A stretch of 64,000 bases of DNA from an uncultured Gammaproteobacteria bacterium (GTDB lineage: Bacteria > Pseudomonadota > Gammaproteobacteria > GCA-002705445 > GCA-002716945). The notes below the pieces were generated by a model. It had not been told where the DNA came from. It saw nothing but the letters and a program-made list of their open reading frames with translations, and did no database searches. The position numbers and the translations under genes are program-made. The stretch spans positions 246,107-310,106 of the forward strand of contig CAJQLO010000002.1 of assembly GCA_905479195.1 (NCBI GenBank), given 5' to 3'. Position 1 is the stretch's first letter. Every line of letters begins with the position of its first letter. This document shows positions 16,644 through 25,557 of this stretch, piece by piece.

Positions 16644-17951
16644 CTAATTGTTATTATAACTACTCTCTCCATGCTCAGATAAATCAATGCCAACTTCTTC
16701 TTCATCCTCTGAAATTCTTAACCCTAAAACATTATCCACAAATCTTAATATTATAAATGTGAAGAACCCACACCATATGATTGTAAATAAAATACCTACT
16801 ATCTGTATGCCTACTTGTGTAGAAATAGAATTAACCATTCCCATTCCACCAAGACTAGCTGAAGCAAATACACCAGTTAAAAGGGTGCCTAAAATACCAC
16901 CTACACCATGCACTGGAAACACATCTAAAGAGTCATCAATCTTAAGTACCTTCTTGATATATTGTGTAGCCTCGTAGCATACAAGTCCTGCTAATATACC
17001 GATAACTAGAGCTCCAATGGGTCCAACAAATCCAGATGCTGGAGTTATAGTCCCTAAGCCTGCTACCATGCCAGTTACAATCCCTAAGACACTAGCTTTG
17101 CCTTGTTTATACCATTCTCTAGCCATCCATGATAAAGATCCAGCAGCAGCTCCAATATGAGTAACTAACATAGCCATCCCAGCTGATTGGTCAGCAGCAA
17201 GTGCTGAACCAGCATTAAAACCAAACCAGCCTACCCATAGCATAGATGCCCCGGCAACAGTCATTGCTAAATTATGAGGAGGCATAGGTGTTGTCGGGAA
17301 ACCTTTTCTTTCTCTAAGCATAATCGCTGCAACTAATGCTGCAATGCCGGCATTTATATGCACGACTGTTCCACCTGCAAAATCCATAAACCCAAGTGAT
17401 CCAAGCCAACCACCACCCCATACCATATGAGCAATAGGTCCATAAACAAAAATCATCCATAAAGTACTAAATAGAAGCATTGATGAAAATTTCATTCGTT
17501 CTGCAAATCCACCCACAATTAGCGCAGGTGTAATAATAGCAAAAGTTAATTGAAACATTGAGAAAACCGTTTCCGGTATATCTCCAGAAAGACTTTGATT
17601 CGTAACGCCTGACATAAAGAATTTATCGAAACCACCAATAATTGAATTCATTGAGCCTCCGTCCCCAAAGACAAGACCATATAAAACAATGACCCATAAT
17701 ATAGAGACCATGCAGGTTAATGCGAAACACTGCATTAGCACTGAAAGGACATTTTTACTTCGAACTAAACCGCCATAAAAAAAAGCTAGTCCTGGAATTG
17801 TCATAAATAAGACGAGTGCTGTTGAAGTTAAAATCCAAGCGGTATTTGCACCAGAAAGCTGTGCATCAGCAGCATAAAGATTCTCTGGAAGAATTCCAAA
17901 TAAACCTATGACTCCCATGATAGTTAATGTTTTTTTTATTGATATATTCAT
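16644..17951 (-). CDS. amtB: Ammonium transporter AmtB
   Basis: Inner-membrane ammonium channel. The frame can be extended to 17981, but a GAGGAG six bases before the ATG at 17951 fixes the start there. A signal peptide (ending near LYAADA) precedes 11 hydrophobic segments with FFYGGLVRSKN, the phenylalanine-gate region, GTVVHINAGIAALVAA, and FPVHGVGGILGTLLTG, which carries one of the paired pore histidines. 435 residues, family length. No glnK lies next to it. A sigma-54 promoter upstream implies NtrC-type nitrogen control. Confidence 0.96.
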   Translation of the reverse strand: MNISIKKTLTIMGVIGLFGILPENLYAADAQLSGANTAWILTSTALVLFMTIPGLAFFYGGLVRSKNVLSVLMQCFALTCMVSILWVIVLYGLVFGDGGSMNSIIGGFDKFFMSGVTNQSLSGDIPETVFSMFQLTFAIITPALIVGGFAERMKFSSMLLFSTLWMIFVYGPIAHMVWGGGWLGSLGFMDFAGGTVVHINAGIAALVAAIMLRERKGFPTTPMPPHNLAMTVAGASMLWVGWFGFNAGSALAADQSAGMAMLVTHIGAAAGSLSWMAREWYKQGKASVLGIVTGMVAGLGTITPASGFVGPIGALVIGILAGLVCYEATQYIKKVLKIDDSLDVFPVHGVGGILGTLLTGVFASASLGGMGMVNSISTQVGIQIVGILFTIIWCGFFTFIILRFVDNVLGLRISEDEEEVGIDLSEHGESSYNNN

Positions 17952-17974
17952 ATTTATCTCCTCAACAATATACA

Positions 17975-17990
17975 TGCACAAAGTGTGCCA
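17975..17990 (-). promoter_or_regulatory. Sigma-54 (RpoN) promoter of amtB
   Basis: On the minus strand the sequence is TGGCACACTTTGTGCA, matching the -24/-12 consensus TGGCAC-N5-TTGCW with the invariant GG and GC ten bases apart. Transcription would start about 12 nt on, leaving a short leader to the ATG at 17951. I saw no clear NtrC palindrome in the rest of the gap up to 18125. Confidence 0.78.
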
Positions 17991-18125
17991 AAATAGATCG
18001 CATAAGTTATTAACGGAAAAGTCTTTGATATATATCTAAAAAAATGAAATCATTGATTGGCAAGACTTTTTTATAAATAAAATCTTATATTTCTTGCCCT
18101 AATAATAAACAAGGTATGCACTAAT

Positions 18126-19229
18126 ATGGAACACACAGATAATCAGTATGATGTTATTATTGTTGGAGCAGGACCAGCCGGTTGTAGCTGTGCTCATGAG
18201 CTTCTAAAAAATAATAAAAAAGTATTGATTCTAGACAAAGCTCAATTTCCTAGGCATAAACCCTGTGCTGGCGGCATAACAATGAAGACCCTAAAACATC
18301 TTCCTGTCAATATAGATCATCTAGTGCAACATAAAGCTCAGGATATGATATTTAGTTTTAGTAAAAAAAGAAAAATTAAGTTAAACCATACCAAGGGTTC
18401 TTGCGTGATGGTAATTAGAGATAAATTTGATGAATTTTTTTTTAATGAGACAGTGAAAGCAGGTGCTGCGTTTACTAAAATAAATAAAATAAATAAAATT
18501 AAGCTTATAGAAAAAAGAATTTCTATAACTTTTGATGATAAAACATATTCATGTGATTATCTTATTGGTGCCGATGGTGCTAACAGTGTAGTGAGAAAAC
18601 TGACATCCAGTTTTAATTATAAAAATCCTGTATTTGCATATGAGGGTTTAGTTGAAAAAAAAGGTACAGATTATCCTACAGAATTTATTTTTAATAAGTA
18701 TGGGTATGCCTGGATTTTTCCTAAAGGCAATCATTATAATGTAGGAATTGGAAATCTAATTTCTTCATCTAAGTCTAAAAATCTTACAAAAAAAGACTTG
18801 TATAATTTTGTATCAGATAGATTTCAAGCAAGCAAATTAGAAGATATTACAGCCTTTCCTATTGGCACAGAAGGTGATAATTATAGAGCACAAAATAATA
18901 TATTTTTAGTTGGCGATGCTGCTGGACTTGCTGAGTCATTACTTGGTGAAGGTATATATAATGCTGTATTATCAGGTAAATTTGCTGGCTCATCAATTGC
19001 AGATTCCTATAATAATAATATTTCAGCAGAAGTAGCTTATAATAAATTCTTATTGCACCTAACTAATGAATTGAAGCTTTATAGAAAAGGAGCAAAAATA
19101 CTCTATGGTTTTCCAAGAATAAGTTATTGGATGATGAGGTTTGGGCTCGGTAAAAAATTTATGGATGGTTATTCTGAAGGTAAGACATTGTCAGAGATAA
19201 TGGGTAAGAAGAGTATCTTTGCTAATTAG
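18126..19229 (+). CDS. Geranylgeranyl-reductase-family FAD oxidoreductase
   Basis: FAD-dependent enzyme of the family that reduces prenyl double bonds. The Rossmann motif DVIIVGAGPAGCSCAHEL (residues 9-26), the PRHKPCAGGI block, IGADGANSVVRK and the second FAD motif FLVGDAAGLAESLLGEGI (about 258-275) are clear. At 367 residues it fits TIGR02032-type proteins. The substrate is uncertain. It ends 8 nt inside the convergent polyprenyl synthase gene, suggesting but not proving a shared prenyl-lipid theme. Confidence 0.8.
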   Translation: MEHTDNQYDVIIVGAGPAGCSCAHELLKNNKKVLILDKAQFPRHKPCAGGITMKTLKHLPVNIDHLVQHKAQDMIFSFSKKRKIKLNHTKGSCVMVIRDKFDEFFFNETVKAGAAFTKINKINKIKLIEKRISITFDDKTYSCDYLIGADGANSVVRKLTSSFNYKNPVFAYEGLVEKKGTDYPTEFIFNKYGYAWIFPKGNHYNVGIGNLISSSKSKNLTKKDLYNFVSDRFQASKLEDITAFPIGTEGDNYRAQNNIFLVGDAAGLAESLLGEGIYNAVLSGKFAGSSIADSYNNNISAEVAYNKFLLHLTNELKLYRKGAKILYGFPRISYWMMRFGLGKKFMDGYSEGKTLSEIMGKKSIFAN

Positions 19230-20193
19230 TTCTTGTCATGCAGTAAGACGCTAACTCTATCAGTTTATCCTTATATTCACTGCTTTTTATTTGATTCAAA
19301 GAACCAATTGCATTCTGAGTTTGCTCTTCTATCTTATTATCCATAAAAATATCAGCTTTATATTTTCTGAGCATATTGATAATTATATCTGCAACACTTT
19401 GATCAGCTTGCTTAAATGAACTTTTAATAATCTTCTTGTCAGCTTCGCTTGCATTTTGCATGACATGAATGATAGGGAGAGTCGCCTTCCCTTCAATTAG
19501 ATCTTCAATTATATTTTTACCAGTAGATTCCGAATTTCCAAAATAATCTAAATAATCATTCCTCATTTGATAAGCATTACCAAAATGAAGCCCAAATGCA
19601 GCTAATGACTGAATCTCTTTATCACTTCCCTTATTGAGGATTGCTCCTATTTTCATTGAGGCTTGGAAAAGTATCGAGGTTTTCCTAAAAATAATATCCA
19701 TATAAAGGTTTTCGCTGATATCAATATTTCCAATGTTCATTAATTGCATGACTTCACCCTGGGCAATAATATTTGTCGTTTGAGCCAGAGTCTCATAAAC
19801 AAGAGAACTGTTTATTTCAACAATTATCTCAAATGCTCTTGAGTATAAAAAATCGCCTACCAAGACTGCTCCTTTGTTGCCCCAGATAGTATGAGCTGTA
19901 TCTATATTGTGTCTAATATGAGACATATCAACAACATCGTCATGAAGCAAAGTTGCCGCATGAATAAATTCTACTACAACCGAAGAATTAATAATTGTGC
20001 TCTCTAATTGATTATTAACTGAATAAGCGGATAAAAGCAGTGTAATTGGCCTCAACCGCTTTCCCCCACTAGAAATAATATGATCACTCATAATATTAAT
20101 CATCTCAACTTCTGTTCGAGACCGATTTTTAAGCTGCTCATCTAAAGCTTCAAGTTCAGCCTTTAATAACTTATTTACTGATAATATTGCCAT
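19222..20193 (-). CDS. ispB: Octaprenyl-diphosphate synthase-like trans-prenyltransferase
   Basis: Makes the long isoprenoid side chain of ubiquinone. GGKRLRP, the first Asp-rich motif LLHDDVVD (83-89) with downstream RH, and GKATLPIIH are present in 323 residues. The second Asp-rich motif, DDxxD in the family, reads NDYLD (212-216), so one magnesium-binding Asp is Asn. In many bacteria ispB lies divergent from rplU-rpmA, exactly as here, which supports ispB identity. Confidence 0.88.
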   Translation of the reverse strand: MAILSVNKLLKAELEALDEQLKNRSRTEVEMINIMSDHIISSGGKRLRPITLLLSAYSVNNQLESTIINSSVVVEFIHAATLLHDDVVDMSHIRHNIDTAHTIWGNKGAVLVGDFLYSRAFEIIVEINSSLVYETLAQTTNIIAQGEVMQLMNIGNIDISENLYMDIIFRKTSILFQASMKIGAILNKGSDKEIQSLAAFGLHFGNAYQMRNDYLDYFGNSESTGKNIIEDLIEGKATLPIIHVMQNASEADKKIIKSSFKQADQSVADIIINMLRKYKADIFMDNKIEEQTQNAIGSLNQIKSSEYKDKLIELASYCMTRTN

Positions 20194-20325
20194 TCTCTTA
20201 TATTACATACTGATTAGATAAACTGCTAGTTATACTAAAATCATGAAAATAAACAAATATTGTTAATAAAAGTATTTATTAAATGGGCAATACAGGCTAG
20301 AATCATTTGTTTTACAGGTAAACAG

Positions 20326-20634
20326 ATGTACGCAATTATTAAAAATGGCTGTCAACAATATAAAGTAGCTGAAGGAGACTCAATTAAGATAGATCTTATT
20401 GCTTCACCAGAAGGTAGTTCTATTGCGTTTGAAAACATATTAATGGCGTTTGATGAGAAAAACTCCCTTATTTCTGGACCTAAACTATCGAGTGTAAAAG
20501 TCACCGGTACTGTTAAAAAACATGGTAGATATAAGAAAATTCGTGTAGTAAAATTTAAAAGAAGAAAAGGATACATGAGAACCCAAGGGCATAGACAAGA
20601 TTTTACTGAAGTAAAAATAGAATCAATTAAGTAA
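20326..20634 (+). CDS. rplU: 50S ribosomal protein L21
   Basis: 102 residues starting [18 protein letters not shown] and containing [28 protein letters not shown], the L21 signature. The open frame reaches back to 20260, but the added residues do not resemble L21 and the family N-terminus begins at the ATG at 20326. First gene of rplU-rpmA-obgE-proB. Confidence 0.96.
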   Translation: MYAIIKNGCQQYKVAEGDSIKIDLIASPEGSSIAFENILMAFDEKNSLISGPKLSSVKVTGTVKKHGRYKKIRVVKFKRRKGYMRTQGHRQDFTEVKIESIK

Positions 20635-20647
20635 GCAAGGTAATAAA

Positions 20648-20914
20648 ATGGCTCACAAGAAGGCAGGCGGAAGTACTAAGAACGGAAGAGATTCGGAGTC
20701 CAAGCGACTTGGGGTCAAAAAGTATGGAAGTGAGTTTGTAAAAGCAGGAAATATAATTCTCCGTCAACGCGGTACACCTGTGAAAGCTGGTCTTAACGTT
20801 GGTTGCGGTAAAGATCATACTTTATTTGCTACAGCAGATGGTTATGTTGCATTCCAAAGAAAAGGCCTTGGCAGACACAAGTTTGTAAGCGTCCTACCCT
20901 CAAAGAATATCTAA
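20648..20914 (+). CDS. rpmA: 50S ribosomal protein L27
   Basis: 88-residue protein beginning [24 protein letters not shown], which places the flexible N-terminus at the peptidyl-transferase centre, and ending in the conserved FVSVLP. An AAGGTAATAAA leader follows the L21 stop by 13 bp. Standard L21-L27-Obg order. Confidence 0.98.
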   Translation: MAHKKAGGSTKNGRDSESKRLGVKKYGSEFVKAGNIILRQRGTPVKAGLNVGCGKDHTLFATADGYVAFQRKGLGRHKFVSVLPSKNI

Positions 20915-20930
20915 ATTCTAAAATAATCAT

Positions 20931-21935
20931 ATGAAATTTATAGATGAAACCAAAATCTTGGTTAAAGCTGGTAATGGCGGAAATGGCTGTTTGAGTTTTA
21001 GAAGAGAAAAATATATTCCATTTGGTGGGCCTGATGGTGGCGATGGTGGTCATGGAGGGTCTGTGATTATCCAAGCTAAAGATGGTCTGGATACGTTAGC
21101 TGATTTTAGAAATAAAAGTAGGTTTGTTGCACCTAATGGTAAAACAGGTGGGGGAAGAAACAAAAAAGGACGATCTGGAGATGATTTAGTAATACAATTA
21201 CCTGCTGGAAGTGTCATTTATGACATGGAAACTGAAGAACTTATATGTGATTTAGAAAGAGATGGACAATCAATTACAATAGCTTCTGGCGGAGAATTTG
21301 GCTTAGGCAATACTCGATTTAAAACATCAACAAATAGAGCTCCTCGAAAAACTACAGATGGCAAGCCTGGCGAAGAAAGAGAACTTAAAATAATATTAAA
21401 AGTACTGGCTGACGTAGGATTAGTTGGACTACCAAATGTTGGGAAAAGTTCAATTTTAGCTTCCATAAGCATGGCTACGCCAAAAATTGCTAATTATGCA
21501 TTCACGACTATACATCCAAATTTAGGAGTAGTTCTTATTAATGACTATGAGAAATTTGTTGTAGCAGATTTACCTGGTTTGATAGTTGGTGCATCTACTG
21601 GTGCCGGCTTAGGTATACAATTTCTTAAGCATATCTCTAGAACAAAGCTATTGTTAAATGTGGTTGATATTTCAATGAATAATATTGATAAAGCCCTCCA
21701 AGATGTTGATGTAATAACTAAAGAATTAGAAGATTATGATGAAGATCTGGGTAAAAAAGATAAATGGTATATCTTTAATAAGATTGATCTGTTAGATGAA
21801 AAAGAGTTAGAAATATTAAAAAAATCAGTTAATAATAAAATTAAGAAAAATGTTTTTTTCGTATCTGCAAAAGAAAAGGCCGGGCTAGACGAAGTGTGTG
21901 AAAATATTATTGAATATTTGAGAGATTTACAGTGA
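20931..21935 (+). CDS. obgE: GTPase ObgE/CgtA
   Basis: Ribosome-associated GTPase in 50S assembly and stress response. The glycine-rich Obg fold occupies residues 1-158 (AGNGGNGCLSFRREKYIPFGGP); then come G1 GLPNVGKSS, the DLPGLIVGAS G3 region, NKIDLL G4 and FVSAKEK G5. At 334 residues it lacks the acidic C-terminal extension of E. coli ObgE. Its stop overlaps the next start by 4 nt. Confidence 0.96.
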   Translation: MKFIDETKILVKAGNGGNGCLSFRREKYIPFGGPDGGDGGHGGSVIIQAKDGLDTLADFRNKSRFVAPNGKTGGGRNKKGRSGDDLVIQLPAGSVIYDMETEELICDLERDGQSITIASGGEFGLGNTRFKTSTNRAPRKTTDGKPGEERELKIILKVLADVGLVGLPNVGKSSILASISMATPKIANYAFTTIHPNLGVVLINDYEKFVVADLPGLIVGASTGAGLGIQFLKHISRTKLLLNVVDISMNNIDKALQDVDVITKELEDYDEDLGKKDKWYIFNKIDLLDEKELEILKKSVNNKIKKNVFFVSAKEKAGLDEVCENIIEYLRDLQ

Positions 21936-22705
21936 AAGATTGTAAAATGATAGTTTTAAAAATTGGTAGTGCTTTAATTAGTAGCGATGAAAATCTTTCT
22001 GATAAATTAATCAAATCTCTTACAGCTCAAATTAATGATTTTATTAAAAAAGGAATGAATTTTGTGATAGTAACGTCTGGTGCTATTAGCCAAGGACAAA
22101 AAATTTTAAATATTAATCAAAAACCAATTGAACTTGAATCTCTTCAGGCTTTAGCAGCAATAGGTCAACAACAACTAATGGGAATGTATGAGAGATCGTT
22201 TCAAGATTATAATTTATTAACTGCCCAAGTTTTACTGACACATGCTGATATGAATGATATGCAAAGACACTCAAATGCAAAAGCAACAATAGAGAAGATA
22301 TTATCAATGAATGTAATTCCTATTATAAATGAGAATGATGTTGTCGCAACTGATGAGATTAAGCTTGGAGATAATGACGCTTTAGCTGCCATGGTATCAA
22401 ATTTACTTGACGCTGATTTAATGATTATTTTAACAAATCAACAAGGTTTATATGACAAAAATCCAGATCTAAATAATGATGCAGTTCTCATAAAGAAATG
22501 TAATATTAAAGATATTGATATTAATAAATATGACTCAAACTCAAAAAGTGATGTTGGTACCGGTGGATTCAAGACAAAATTACAAGCAGTAAAAATAGCT
22601 TCTGCTTCTGGGACAGATACAATTGTAGCTTCTGGATTTGAGAAAAATATTTTAATTAAAATTATCAATCAAGAAGATATAGGAACTTATTTTAAGTCTG
22701 ATTAA
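21932..22705 (+). CDS. proB: Glutamate 5-kinase without PUA domain
   Basis: First step of proline synthesis (glutamate to gamma-glutamyl phosphate). The amino-acid-kinase fold is complete: VLKIGSALIS, VTSGAISQG, NENDVVATDEIKLGDNDALAAMVSNL, and VGTGGFKTKLQAVKIA. The 257 residues stop where the C-terminal PUA domain begins in E. coli (367 aa). The start may be the GTG at 21932 or the ATG at 21947. Coupled to obgE. Confidence 0.92.
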   Translation: MKDCKMIVLKIGSALISSDENLSDKLIKSLTAQINDFIKKGMNFVIVTSGAISQGQKILNINQKPIELESLQALAAIGQQQLMGMYERSFQDYNLLTAQVLLTHADMNDMQRHSNAKATIEKILSMNVIPIINENDVVATDEIKLGDNDALAAMVSNLLDADLMIILTNQQGLYDKNPDLNNDAVLIKKCNIKDIDINKYDSNSKSDVGTGGFKTKLQAVKIASASGTDTIVASGFEKNILIKIINQEDIGTYFKSD

Positions 22706-22710
22706 AAAAT

Positions 22711-22974
22711 TTATGCTAATGCTTTGATATGTGCATTTAGACGTGATTTATGTCTAGCTGCTTTATTTTTATGAATCAGCCCCTTGACTACAAGTTTATC
22801 CATTACAGACATAGCTTCTTTGAAATTTGCATTTGATTCTTCTTTATTCTTATCTGCAAGTGATTTCAGCACTTTTTTTATACATGTTCTGAAATTTGAT
22901 TTTTGAGCCACATTTCTATCTCTAGATTTAACTGCTTGCCTTACTCTTTTTCTTGCTTGTGCTGTATTTGCCAA
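22711..22974 (-). CDS. rpsT: 30S ribosomal protein S20, TTG start
   Basis: 87 residues. The chosen start is the TTG at 22974, giving (M)ANTAQARKRVRQA, the family N-terminus, and placing GGAG eight bases upstream. Another TTG at 22989 would add five residues and destroy that spacing. E. coli rpsT also starts with UUG, where the weak codon takes part in autoregulation. Basic protein ending AARHKSRLNAHIKALA. Divergent from murJ, convergent with proB. Confidence 0.95.
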   Translation of the reverse strand: MANTAQARKRVRQAVKSRDRNVAQKSNFRTCIKKVLKSLADKNKEESNANFKEAMSVMDKLVVKGLIHKNKAARHKSRLNAHIKALA

Positions 22975-23053
22975 TGTATTCTTCTCCAATTAAAGGTAAA
23001 ATAAAACAAGATTATCTCAGTGTAGGTGATTACTGTCAACATTTAGATTGCCC

Positions 23054-24628
23054 ATGATCGACCAAAACAGTGAAAATAGAGAGAATTCTCTAGCTAAATC
23101 CTCTTATACCGTAGGCGGGATGACATTTATATCAAGAATATCTGGTTTTATTAGAGATATAATTTTTGCCAACATATTTGGTGCATCATCAAATACCGAT
23201 GCATTTTTTGTTGCATTTAAAATTCCAAACTTTTTTAGACGGCTATTTGCTGAAGGAGCATTTATCCAGTCTTTTGTTCCTGTATTAAATGACTACAAAG
23301 TTAATAATCCTATTGAGCTAAAAAAGTTTATAAGCTACATACAAGGTAATTTAGCGCTAATTCTATTTATTATAACTTTTTTTGGTATAATTTTTTCAGA
23401 AAATATTGTGAACCTTTTTGCGCCTGGATTTGAAGTAGGTGGAGAAAGATATTTATTAGCTTCAGATATGTTAAAAATAACTTTCCCATATCTTTTCTTT
23501 ATTGCACTAACGGCTATGTCAGCAGGAATATTTAACACATTTAATAAATTTTTATTACCTGCTATCACTCCTGTCTTTCTAAATATATCGCTAATATTTT
23601 CAGCCTTATATCTAACTAATGTTTTTTCTACTCCCATAATAGCCTTAGCGTATGGAGTTCTTATTGCAGGTATTCTCCAGTACATAATACAAATACCATT
23701 TCTTTATAAAATAGACTTATTGGTTGCTCCAAAAATTAGCTTTAAATTTTCAGGTGTAAACAAAGTAATGAAATTAATGTTACCTGCAATACTTGGCACT
23801 GCTGTCGTCCAAATAAACTTAATGATAGATTCAATTGTTGCATCACTTTTAATTAGTGGCAGCATCAGCTGGCTATATTATTCAGATAGACTTGTAGAGT
23901 TGCCCTTAGGCGTTTTTGGTATTGCAATAGCAACAGTTATCCTTCCTGCTTTATCAGCAAAATATTCGAAAAAAGATATTTCTTCATATAAATCTACACT
24001 GAAAAATGCATTAAATATTTCTGTTATCTTTAGTCTGCCAGCCATGTTTGGATTAATAGTACTATCTAGTCATATTATCACTAGTTTATTTTATTATGGC
24101 AATTTTACCTTTAATGACACTTTGATGAGCTCTTTGAGCTTAATAGCGTACTCTGCTGGATTACCTGCTTTTATCTTAATGAAAGTCCTGTTAACTGCTT
24201 TTTTTTCTCGTCAAGATACTAAAACACCTGTTAGATACGGGGTGATAGCCGTGCTATTTAATATAGTAATAAATTTATCTGTTTTAACTTACTACTTGCA
24301 AAATCCTTTCAGTGGCGCACATGCATTTCTAGCTTTAGCTACATCACTATCAGCCTGGTTGCAGGTTGTTTTATTATATAAAAATTTAAGAAAAAGTAAT
24401 TATATAAATGAAAGTATATTTTTTACTAAAACAAGTTATCAGTCATTATTTAGCTGTATTATCATGGCTATAATCCTTAGCTATACACTGATAGATGTTT
24501 TAGAATGGGCGCAAAATGTATATTATATTAGAGGCATGTTACTACTTATGTATATAATATTTGGTGCAGCCATATATACCTCAATGATGTATATACTAGG
24601 TTATAAAATTAAAAAGAATTATATATGA
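23054..24628 (+). CDS. murJ: Lipid II flippase MurJ
   Basis: Flips lipid II across the inner membrane for peptidoglycan synthesis. About 14 membrane helices in 524 residues. Family motifs: GGMTFISRISGFIRDIIFANIFGASSN near the N-terminus, FKIPNFFRRLFAEGAFIQSFVPV, and FFSRQDTKTPVRYG. The ATG at 23054 is used; a TTG two codons earlier is possible. Starts the E. coli-like run murJ-ribF-ileS-lspA-fkpB-ispH. Confidence 0.95.
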   Translation: MIDQNSENRENSLAKSSYTVGGMTFISRISGFIRDIIFANIFGASSNTDAFFVAFKIPNFFRRLFAEGAFIQSFVPVLNDYKVNNPIELKKFISYIQGNLALILFIITFFGIIFSENIVNLFAPGFEVGGERYLLASDMLKITFPYLFFIALTAMSAGIFNTFNKFLLPAITPVFLNISLIFSALYLTNVFSTPIIALAYGVLIAGILQYIIQIPFLYKIDLLVAPKISFKFSGVNKVMKLMLPAILGTAVVQINLMIDSIVASLLISGSISWLYYSDRLVELPLGVFGIAIATVILPALSAKYSKKDISSYKSTLKNALNISVIFSLPAMFGLIVLSSHIITSLFYYGNFTFNDTLMSSLSLIAYSAGLPAFILMKVLLTAFFSRQDTKTPVRYGVIAVLFNIVINLSVLTYYLQNPFSGAHAFLALATSLSAWLQVVLLYKNLRKSNYINESIFFTKTSYQSLFSCIIMAIILSYTLIDVLEWAQNVYYIRGMLLLMYIIFGAAIYTSMMYILGYKIKKNYI

Positions 24629-25557
24629 AAATATTTAATAGCCTTGATGACATACCTGATAATCATGGGCCCTCATCAATAACAATTGGTAACTTTGATG
24701 GTCTCCACATTGGCCATATAGAATTACTTAAAAACACTATTGCTCTTGCAAAAAAAAATAATACTATACCGGTAGTGTTAACCTTTAGTCCGATGCCTGA
24801 AGAGTATTTTCAGAATACATACTTTTTTAGGCTAATGAATAATACTGAAAAGTCAGACTTTATTAAAGATTATGGAATTGAGGAAGTGATCTTAATACCT
24901 TTTAATGAAGAATTTTCTAAGATGGATGAAAAAAAGTTTATTGACGAGGTTCTTGTAAAAAAACTTAATGCAAAACATATTATCGTTGGAAATGACTTTA
25001 GATTTGGGCATAAACGTATAGGTAATGTTAAGTTTTTAGAGTCATATGGGCATGATAAAGACATCAAGGTAACCACAGTTAATTTGATAGAAATATCAGG
25101 TAAAAAAATAAGTAGCACAAGTATACGTAAATTATTAATATCAGGAAAAATATTGGAAGCAAACCATCTGCTTAGAAAGCCATTCTCAATTCAAGGTAAA
25201 ATTATTCATGGCGAAAAGTTGGGTAGAGAGTTAGGGTACCCAACTGCTAATATTGAAATATATAAATCTTATCCAATAAATGGTATATTTTTAGTGGAAG
25301 TATTACGTGAGAATAGTGATAAATTATATGGTTTGGCTAGCATAGGAAATAAGCCTACATTCTCTGGCACTAATGATGTTCTAGAGGTATTTATATTTAA
25401 TTTTAAGTTAGATATATATGGTGAAACTATTAAAGTGGTATTTTTAGAAAAAATTAGAGATCAGATTAAATTTAATACTAAAGAAGAATTGATAGATCAA
25501 ATGAAAAATGATCATAATATAGCTTTAAATATTTTGAGAAACAAAAATGAATTATAA
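24625..25557 (+). CDS. ribF: Bifunctional riboflavin kinase / FAD synthetase
   Basis: Makes FMN and then FAD. The N-terminal nucleotidyltransferase has [12 protein letters not shown] (about residues 21-32) and [10 protein letters not shown]; the C-terminal flavokinase has [12 protein letters not shown] and the ending EVFIFNF-DIYG. 310 residues is standard. Overlaps murJ by 4 nt and ileS by 11 nt. Confidence 0.96.
   Translation: MKIFNSLDDIPDNHGPSSITIGNFDGLHIGHIELLKNTIALAKKNNTIPVVLTFSPMPEEYFQNTYFFRLMNNTEKSDFIKDYGIEEVILIPFNEEFSKMDEKKFIDEVLVKKLNAKHIIVGNDFRFGHKRIGNVKFLESYGHDKDIKVTTVNLIEISGKKISSTSIRKLLISGKILEANHLLRKPFSIQGKIIHGEKLGRELGYPTANIEIYKSYPINGIFLVEVLRENSDKLYGLASIGNKPTFSGTNDVLEVFIFNFKLDIYGETIKVVFLEKIRDQIKFNTKEELIDQMKNDHNIALNILRNKNEL

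Noticed and set aside
18055..18075. Second sigma-54 promoter on the plus strand (TTGGCAAGAC...)
   Set aside because: The GC required ten bases after GG is missing; the sequence runs into T instead.
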